Below are positions 1 through 5,153 of a stretch of DNA of 6,460 bases, one piece after another (the first letter of the stretch is position 1; each line of letters begins with the position of its first letter). The notes beneath the pieces were generated by a model. The model ran no database searches and was not told the origin of the DNA. It saw only the letters and a list, made by a program, of their open reading frames with translations. The DNA is taken from positions 1 through 6,460 of the forward strand of contig CAIXMD010000109.1 of assembly GCA_903920415.1 (NCBI GenBank), in the 5' to 3' direction. This DNA is from an uncultured Desulfomonile sp. Its GTDB lineage: Bacteria; Desulfobacterota; Desulfomonilia; Desulfomonilales; Desulfomonilaceae. The position numbers and the translations under genes are program-made.

Positions 1-285
1 CAGATGCTGGCGATCGGACGTGCTCTTATGTCCAGGCCAGTCCTCTTGCTGCTTGATGAGCCTTCGCTCGGGCTTGCTCCTATGCTGGTTACCCGAGTCT
101 TCGAGACTGTTCAGGAAATTGCAGCTACTGGTCTGACCGTGCTCCTCGTCGAGCAGAATGTTCATTTCTCTCTGGAAATTACCGATCGAGCCTACGTTCT
201 TGAAAACGGCCGTACTGTAATGGAAGGAAAAGGGTCGGAACTTCTTAACAACGACCATATCAGAAAGTCATATCTAGCTATCTAG
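1..285 (+). CDS. livF: Branched-chain amino acid-type ABC transporter ATP-binding protein, LivF-like (3' part only)
   Basis: The gene enters from the left edge; only the last 94 residues are present, against about 235 for a full LivF. The reading begins QMLAIGRAL, which directly follows the ABC signature motif in LivF proteins. Walker B (LLLLDEP, about residues 15-21 of the visible part) and the D-loop (SLGLAP) follow. The switch region reads LLVEQN (about 48-53), the form typical of LivF-type ATPases. The C-terminus ends in the usual ENGR...EG...L stretch and a TAG stop. The protein would be a cytoplasmic, membrane-associated ATPase that powers uptake with LivG, two permeases and a binding protein, none of which is in view. 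It lies 15 bases before the iron-sulfur hydroxylase subunit on the same strand. The transporter may therefore carry the heterocyclic acid degraded by the operon rather than leucine, isoleucine or valine. The family is clear; the substrate is inference. Confidence 0.93.
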   Translation, partial: QMLAIGRALMSRPVLLLLDEPSLGLAPMLVTRVFETVQEIAATGLTVLLVEQNVHFSLEITDRAYVLENGRTVMEGKGSELLNNDHIRKSYLAI

Positions 286-292
286 GGTAGGA
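284..292 (+). promoter_or_regulatory. Ribosome binding site for the [2Fe-2S] subunit
   Basis: The purine-rich AGGGTAGGA overlaps the livF stop codon and ends 8 bases before the ATG at 301. A GTG at 295 in the same frame would leave only 2 bases of spacing, so this site favours the ATG at 301 as the true start. Confidence 0.55.
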
Positions 293-300
293 TAGTGTTC

Positions 301-813
301 ATGAACAAAAAGTATGAAGATCCTCCTCTCTTGAAAATAGCATTCGTGCTCAACGGAAAGGCGCTGGAACTAGAGATCAAGCCGTGGGAAACGGTTCTCG
401 CTGTTCTCAGGAATCAATTGGGACTCATGGGTACCAAGGAAGGATGCGGCATCGGTGAGTGCGGCGCCTGCACAATTCTTGTTGATGGACGGGCTGTGAA
501 CTCCTGTCTCATGTTGGGACCACAATTAGACCATAAGAGCGTTGAGACCGTGGAAGGACTTTCTACGGGAGATACCCTGCATCCCATTCAAGAGGCTTTT
601 TTGTCCACAGGAGCCATACAATGCGGTTACTGCACTCCTGGAATGCTCTTGTCCACCAAGGCGCTCCTTGACAAGAGTCCTCGTCCCAGACGGGAGGAGA
701 TTATCGAATCGCTTTCTGGAAATCTTTGTCGCTGCACAGGTTACATTCAAATTATTGAGGCCGTGGATCTGGCAGCCAGACTCTGTGCCGTAGACCGGTC
801 TGATGAGCATTGA
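301..813 (+). CDS. Molybdenum hydroxylase small subunit, 2x[2Fe-2S] (CoxS/XdhC-like; probable nicotinate dehydrogenase iron-sulfur subunit)
   Basis: This 170-residue protein passes electrons from the molybdenum centre to FAD in a xanthine dehydrogenase-family enzyme. Both family [2Fe-2S] sites are complete. The plant-ferredoxin-type N-terminal site uses Cys49, Cys54, Cys57 and Cys69 (GCGIGECGACT). The C-terminal helical site uses Cys108, Cys111, Cys143 and Cys145 (QCGYCTPGM, then LCRCTGY). Length matches the free-standing subunits of the family (about 155-170). The ATG at 301 is preferred over an in-frame GTG at 295 because of ribosome-binding-site spacing. The 3' end overlaps the FAD subunit gene by 11 bases, which suggests translational coupling. 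It is the first of three adjacent subunit genes in the order FeS, FAD, Mo. The family is certain. The nicotinate assignment rests on the enamidase and 6-hydroxynicotinate reductase genes downstream; this subunit alone cannot set the substrate. Confidence 0.95.
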   Translation: MNKKYEDPPLLKIAFVLNGKALELEIKPWETVLAVLRNQLGLMGTKEGCGIGECGACTILVDGRAVNSCLMLGPQLDHKSVETVEGLSTGDTLHPIQEAFLSTGAIQCGYCTPGMLLSTKALLDKSPRPRREEIIESLSGNLCRCTGYIQIIEAVDLAARLCAVDRSDEH

Positions 814-1678
814 AATGATGACATCTCGTTTTCAATACATTCGACCCCGATCGTTAAAGGATGCCCTCAATTTTCTCGACGCTCATGGGCCTCATACCTC
901 CATCTTGGCTGGTGGCACGGATCTGATGATATCCATCAGACGGGGAGCGCTTACGCCCAAGTTTGTTATGGACGTGTCTAGACTCGAGGAATTGAGGGTA
1001 GCGGAGAAAATGGACGGCCACTTATCTGTTGGTGCTGCTCTAACCTATACGGAAATCATGAACGACCCGACAATAGTAGAATTAGCCCCTGTTTTGGCTC
1101 TTGCGTCAAGCTTCGTAGGAAGCCTCCAGATTCGCAACGTGGGAACGCTCGGAGGAAACATTTCCAATGCTTCACCAGCGTCAGATGCCGTCACAGCATT
1201 GATGGTTCACGATGCTCAGGTCGAGGTCCTTAGTGCTAAGACCTCGCGCATGGTACCCTTGAACGAATTCATTACCAGTCCCTATCGTACAACACTAAAG
1301 CCAGGAGAACTTATTACCCGTTTGTTGTTGGAGACTTTTGAAAAGAACTATCGATTCACCTTCCAGCGAATCGCCAGGCGCAGGGCGTTGTCCATAGCGA
1401 GGATCAACTTGGCTGCGGTAGGGCAGATCGATTCAAGAGGCTTAGTTTCCGATTTCAGGCTTTCTGTAGGATCCATAACTCCTCAGCCTGCGAGGATGAC
1501 AAGAGCCGAGGACATCCTGAAAGGTGTGCTTCCTGACCGTAATCTTGTCATGGAAACTGCTAAAAAGGTTTCACAAGAGATGGTTTCTCGCAGTGGGGTG
1601 AGGCCGTCTACCGAGTACAAGCGACCGGCTGTTGAAGGACTTGTGATCAAGTCCTTAACAAAAATATTTCTTGAATAG
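803..1678 (+). CDS. Molybdenum hydroxylase FAD-binding medium subunit (CoxM/XdhB-like; probable nicotinate dehydrogenase FAD subunit)
   Basis: A 291-residue FAD subunit of the CO dehydrogenase flavoprotein / xanthine dehydrogenase family. It takes electrons from the [2Fe-2S] subunit and passes them to an acceptor (NADP+ in the E. barkeri nicotinate enzyme; not known here). Two family FAD-binding signatures are present: AGGTDL (residues 36-41) and RNVGTLGGNISNASPASD (111-128). The conserved start of the fold (FQYIRPRSLKDAL) begins at residue 10. Length is normal (about 280-300). I see no cysteine-rich insertion of the kind that carries the extra [4Fe-4S] cluster in the 4-hydroxybenzoyl-CoA reductase beta subunit. 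The ATG at 803 overlaps the preceding gene by 11 bases; in-frame ATGs at 815 and 818 are equally possible, and none has a convincing Shine-Dalgarno. A perfect hairpin lies near the 3' end of the gene. The family is secure; the substrate comes from context. Confidence 0.94.
   Translation: MSIEMMTSRFQYIRPRSLKDALNFLDAHGPHTSILAGGTDLMISIRRGALTPKFVMDVSRLEELRVAEKMDGHLSVGAALTYTEIMNDPTIVELAPVLALASSFVGSLQIRNVGTLGGNISNASPASDAVTALMVHDAQVEVLSAKTSRMVPLNEFITSPYRTTLKPGELITRLLLETFEKNYRFTFQRIARRRALSIARINLAAVGQIDSRGLVSDFRLSVGSITPQPARMTRAEDILKGVLPDRNLVMETAKKVSQEMVSRSGVRPSTEYKRPAVEGLVIKSLTKIFLE
1635..1656 (+). repeat. Perfect 9-bp inverted repeat (hairpin) in the 3' end of the FAD subunit gene
   Basis: AAGGACTTG (1635-1643) and CAAGTCCTT (1648-1656) are exact reverse complements separated by the 4-base loop TGAT. 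The hairpin ends 29 bases before the ATG of the molybdenum subunit and lies inside the FAD subunit coding region. It is followed by an A-rich stretch rather than a T run, so it is not a canonical rho-independent terminator on this strand. It could influence mRNA stability or processing between the two cistrons, or be chance. Confidence 0.5.
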
Positions 1679-1685
1679 ATATCGC

Positions 1686-3947
1686 ATGAACGACAAATCT
1701 TTACGAAACGTAGGGACTACGGTCCTCAGAATTGGGGCTCGGGAAAGAGTTCTAGGTTCGGCGAAGTTTGCCTCGGACTTGCACAGGGACGGAATGGTAA
1801 CTCTTCTTGCCCTGAGGAGTGATCGACCTCATGCTCGCATACTTTCAGTTGATGCCTCTCAGGCGGTTCTGACCCCTGGTTGTGTCCGGGTCTTTACCTA
1901 CGAGGACATCCCGGGACGCAATCGCCTGGGGATAATAAATAAAGACCAGTATCTTTTAGCAGAGGACAAGATACGATTCGTAGGTGACCCTGTAGCACTT
2001 GTGGCGGCCGAAACATACGAATCCGCCCATACTGCACTGGCCTCAATCCACATAGACTATGAGGACCTACCTGCGATTCTTGATCCTGAAGAAGCACTGA
2101 GGCCTGGTGCCATAAAAATCCATGAGAATGGAAACCTCCTTGGTAGAAGAGTCATTAAACGCGGCAGTCCTGAGGCAGCCTTCAAGCAGGCTGACGTGGT
2201 CGTTGAGAGAATTTACACCACTTCTTATGTCGAGCACACCTACCTGGAACCGGATTCGGGAATGGCCTACCTGGATGACGATGGCATCCTGGTTATTCAT
2301 GCTTCCACTCAGAACCCCCACTACGATCAGAAAGACGTGGCTGATTTGCTAGGTTTGGACGAGAGGAAGGTTCGGGTAATTCAGGCTGCCACGGGCGGTG
2401 GTTTCGGCTCAAAACTCGATCTAAACGTCCAAGGATTTGTAGGATTAGCGGCTTACCTTCTCAAAAGACCCGCTAAAATGGTATACACTCGAGAAGAGGC
2501 CTTCTTATGTACCCCCAAACGCCATCCTCTGAAGATAATTTATAAGAGCGGAGCGACACGTGACGGGAGACTTATCGCAGCAGACGTAAAAATTATAGGT
2601 GATACAGGGGCTTACGCATCCTATGGTTTAGCGGTGGTAACACGTACAGCAGTTCATGCCACAGGACCTTATGAAATTCCCAATATTCACATTGAGTCAA
2701 CCTTCGCCTACACCAACAATCCCATTGCAGGTGCAATGAGAGGTTTCGGGGTTCCTCAGATTGCCTTCGCGCACGAATCCCAGATGGATCTCTTGGCCCA
2801 CGAATTAGGACTGACTCCGCTTGAAATCAGGCGTAGGAATGCCCTGCGAATCGGGTCGCTCACTGCCACCAGGCAAGAACTCAAGGCCTCGGTAGGAATT
2901 GGAGCCACTCTTGAAGCTGTAGCCCCTTTTTACGAAAAAGCCCAAAAAATTGACAATCGTCAAGGAAGGTACTGTAGGAGGGGCGTCGGTATCGCTTCCA
3001 TGATCTACGGAATCGGGAACACCGGAGTCCAGAATCCTTCTTCTGCACAGATAGAGCTTTCAAATGATGGAAAAGTCACCTTGTTTTCCGGCGCGGCTGA
3101 TATAGGTCAAGGTTCTTCCACTATTCTCGTGCAGATAGCCGCTGAGGAATTGGGTTTATTACCGGATACAATTCAACTGGTGATGGCCGATACTCTCCTT
3201 ACCACATCTGCCGGCGCATCATCGGCCAGCCGGCAAACTTATATTTCCGGTAATGCCGTACTGGATGCGGCGAGAAAACTGCGAGAGGTTCTTCTCTCCC
3301 AAGCTGCAACGATCTTGAAAATTGATCGTGGAGACCTTGTTCTTGAAGACGGAGTGGTGAAATCACGAACCAATCACCAAAATTCAGTTTCTTTCGAAAA
3401 GATAGCGCAACGGGCTCTTCGAGCCGGTCTTCCCTTGAAATGGCAGGGCTACTTCGATCCGGCGACGACGCCATTGGATCCCGAAACCGGAAGTGGTGCC
3501 CCCTACGGAACGTATGCCTTTGCCACTCACGTGGCAGAGGTCGAAATCGAAATTCTGACCGGGGAAGTGAAGGTGCTGAGAGTCATCGCCGCACATGATG
3601 TAGGAAAAGCGATCAATCCAGGGAACGTCCAAGGCCAGATTTATAGTGGTGTGGCCATGGGTGTGGGTTTTGCGCTGATGGAAGAATTTCACCCTGGAAA
3701 AACTGAATCGATGAAGGACTATCAGATTCCATCCTGCGCAGACATGCCCCAAGTCACGACCATAATCGTTGAAGATTTTGAGCCTACTGGACCCTATGGG
3801 GCCAAAGGCGTAGGGGAACCAGCGTTGATACCTACTGCGCCGGCCATTGTCAATGCCATAGCAGATGCCCTCGGCGTACGAATATATGATTTACCCGCCA
3901 ACCTGGAGCGGGTCTTGAAAGCGGCCTCCACGGCGGGAAATTCTTAA
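1686..3947 (+). CDS. Molybdenum hydroxylase large subunit, molybdopterin-binding (CoxL/XdhA-like; probable nicotinate dehydrogenase catalytic subunit, one-piece)
   Basis: The catalytic subunit (753 residues) of a xanthine dehydrogenase-family hydroxylase, which would add oxygen from water to an N-heterocycle. Landmarks in order: a/b hammerhead domain with LGSAKFASD and RFVGDPVALVAAE near the N-terminus; molybdopterin loop TGGGFGS (236-242); RGFGVPQ (352-358), whose arginine aligns with bovine xanthine oxidase Arg880 by motif; GQG (474-476); and GVGEP, whose Glu711 corresponds to the catalytic base Glu1261. The CO dehydrogenase active-site loop with its cysteine (CSFR type) is absent, so it is not a true CO dehydrogenase. 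In bacterial enzymes of this family the cofactor is usually the cytosine dinucleotide form. E. barkeri nicotinate dehydrogenase splits this chain into NdhL and NdhM; here it is intact. The ATG at 1686 (7 bases after the previous stop) is preferred; a TTG at 1671 would add five residues and an overlap. No clear Shine-Dalgarno is visible, suggesting coupling. Purine or another azine remains a possible substrate. Confidence 0.93.
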   Translation: MNDKSLRNVGTTVLRIGARERVLGSAKFASDLHRDGMVTLLALRSDRPHARILSVDASQAVLTPGCVRVFTYEDIPGRNRLGIINKDQYLLAEDKIRFVGDPVALVAAETYESAHTALASIHIDYEDLPAILDPEEALRPGAIKIHENGNLLGRRVIKRGSPEAAFKQADVVVERIYTTSYVEHTYLEPDSGMAYLDDDGILVIHASTQNPHYDQKDVADLLGLDERKVRVIQAATGGGFGSKLDLNVQGFVGLAAYLLKRPAKMVYTREEAFLCTPKRHPLKIIYKSGATRDGRLIAADVKIIGDTGAYASYGLAVVTRTAVHATGPYEIPNIHIESTFAYTNNPIAGAMRGFGVPQIAFAHESQMDLLAHELGLTPLEIRRRNALRIGSLTATRQELKASVGIGATLEAVAPFYEKAQKIDNRQGRYCRRGVGIASMIYGIGNTGVQNPSSAQIELSNDGKVTLFSGAADIGQGSSTILVQIAAEELGLLPDTIQLVMADTLLTTSAGASSASRQTYISGNAVLDAARKLREVLLSQAATILKIDRGDLVLEDGVVKSRTNHQNSVSFEKIAQRALRAGLPLKWQGYFDPATTPLDPETGSGAPYGTYAFATHVAEVEIEILTGEVKVLRVIAAHDVGKAINPGNVQGQIYSGVAMGVGFALMEEFHPGKTESMKDYQIPSCADMPQVTTIIVEDFEPTGPYGAKGVGEPALIPTAPAIVNAIADALGVRIYDLPANLERVLKAASTAGNS

Positions 3948-3970
3948 AATGTAAGCAGGTATCTACCAAG

Positions 3971-3978
3971 AAAGGAGG
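3971..3978 (+). promoter_or_regulatory. Strong ribosome binding site for enamidase
   Basis: AAAGGAGG lies 4 bases before the ATG at 3983, in the 35-base gap after the molybdenum subunit. It is the best Shine-Dalgarno in the window and fixes the enamidase start. The spacing is slightly short. No -10/-35 promoter is evident in the gap. Confidence 0.8.
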
Positions 3979-3982
3979 GATC

Positions 3983-5143
3983 ATGCCCGGAACCTTAATA
4001 AAGAATATCGGGACACTGGTTAGCGGAGATATCTCAAATCCAGTTCTAGACGCGGACTCAATCTTTGTTTCGGAAGGGAGAATACGACAAATAGGAAAAC
4101 TTACCCAATTGGAATCCCTTGGTGCCGATACCGTTATAGATGCGGCAGGGAGCACGATCACCCCCGGATTGATCGATTCTCATTGCCACGTAGTCTTCGG
4201 GGATTTCACACCACGCCAAAATCAAGTTGGTTTTCTTGAAAGCGAGGTGCATGGGGGCGTCACCACAATAATATCTGCAGGTGAAGTACACTTACCTGGA
4301 AGGCCTAAAGATCCGGCTGGGACAAAAGCCCTGGCCATTCTTGCCGCTAAGTCTTTCAACAACTTTCGACCCGGCGGAGCCAAGATTATCGGTGGCGCAG
4401 TCATTCTAGAAAAGGGCCTGAAAGAGACGGATTTCGAGGAAATGGCGCGTGAGGGCGTTAAAGTGGTGGGAGAAATCGGCCTGGGGTCGGTGAAATTTGC
4501 TGAAGATGCTGCCCCTATGGTCAAGTGGGCCAAAAAGTACGGCATGATTGTGATGATGCATACCGGTGGCACTTCGATACCAGGCAGTGATACGGTTACT
4601 GCTGATCAGGTCATAGCAGTCGATCCACATATAGCGTGTCACGTGAACGGTGGGCCGACCGCCGTGTCTCTTCAAGAGATCAGGAAACTGGTGGAAGAAA
4701 CGTCCTATGTGCTGGAACTGGTCCATTGCGGCAACCCCAAGGCAATGGTGGAAGCGCTTAAACTGGGCTTGAAACACAACGCTCTGGACCGTTTCATCAT
4801 CGGAAATGATGCCCCATCTGGAACCGGCGTCGTACCACTTGGAATACTCAGAGTTATCTGTATGGCTGCGTCTCTGACCGACGTGAAGGCCGAACAGGCC
4901 CTCTGTATGGCTACCGGCAACACATCGCGGGTTTTCGGACTAGACACCGGCTTTGTTCGCGAAGGCTACGCAGCAGACTTGACAGCAATTGACGCTCCCA
5001 TGGGTTCTGCCGGTAAGGACGCCCTCTCAGCCATAGAAGTTGGAGATGTCCCTGGAGTATCCATGGTCATGATTGACGGCAAGATCGAGGTCAAAGTCAG
5101 CCGGAACACTCCCCCGGCCGTCAGAAAAGTCAAGGTAATTTAG
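3983..5143 (+). CDS. ena: Enamidase (amidohydrolase family; 1,4,5,6-tetrahydro-6-oxonicotinate to 2-formylglutarate and ammonia)
   Basis: A 386-residue cytoplasmic metal-dependent amidohydrolase. Enamidase (EC 3.5.2.18) hydrolyses both the cyclic amide and the enamine of 1,4,5,6-tetrahydro-6-oxonicotinate, giving 2-formylglutarate and ammonium. From memory it closely resembles the E. barkeri enzyme along its whole length, including the start (IKNIGTLVSGD), AAGSTITPGLIDSH, HGGVTTIISAG, PGRPKDPAGTKALAI, GGAVILEKGL, HTGGTSIPGS, GNDAPSGTG and the ending SRNTPPA. Likely metal ligands are His67 and His69 (the HxH of strand 1), His193 (HTGG), His220 (CHVNGG) and Asp276 (GNDAPSG). Glu164 (VGEIGLG) sits where a bridging carboxylate or carbamylated lysine is found in relatives. 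All expected ligands are present, so it should be active. It is preceded by a strong ribosome binding site and followed after 10 bases by the reductase gene. This is the gene that best fixes the pathway; generic dihydroorotase, hydantoinase or imidazolonepropionase is much less likely given the shared motifs. Confidence 0.9.
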   Translation: MPGTLIKNIGTLVSGDISNPVLDADSIFVSEGRIRQIGKLTQLESLGADTVIDAAGSTITPGLIDSHCHVVFGDFTPRQNQVGFLESEVHGGVTTIISAGEVHLPGRPKDPAGTKALAILAAKSFNNFRPGGAKIIGGAVILEKGLKETDFEEMAREGVKVVGEIGLGSVKFAEDAAPMVKWAKKYGMIVMMHTGGTSIPGSDTVTADQVIAVDPHIACHVNGGPTAVSLQEIRKLVEETSYVLELVHCGNPKAMVEALKLGLKHNALDRFIIGNDAPSGTGVVPLGILRVICMAASLTDVKAEQALCMATGNTSRVFGLDTGFVREGYAADLTAIDAPMGSAGKDALSAIEVGDVPGVSMVMIDGKIEVKVSRNTPPAVRKVKVI

Positions 5144-5153
5144 TTGCTGTGAC

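Noticed and set aside
1671..1685. TTG start for the molybdenum subunit
   Set aside because: It would overlap the FAD gene and add five residues (MNRYR) before the ATG at 1686. The ATG gives a normal N-terminus, though neither start has a clear Shine-Dalgarno.
3384..3752. 122-codon open frame on the minus strand
   Set aside because: It is antisense to the conserved C-terminal half of the molybdenum subunit and shows no family features or ribosome binding site that I can see.
1686..3947. Carbon monoxide dehydrogenase (CoxL) identity for the large subunit
   Set aside because: The CO dehydrogenase active-site loop with its catalytic cysteine is missing. The matching position carries the RGFG loop of hydroxylases, and the neighbours are nicotinate-pathway genes.
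3948..3982. Possible terminator or promoter between the molybdenum subunit and enamidase (GGTATCTACC)
   Set aside because: The inverted repeat GGTA-TC-TACC has a 4-bp stem and only a 2-base loop, with no T run after it. No -10/-35 pair is evident in the 35-base gap.
4406..4777. 123-codon open frame on the minus strand
   Set aside because: It is antisense to the metal-ligand region of enamidase, which is well conserved on the plus strand.
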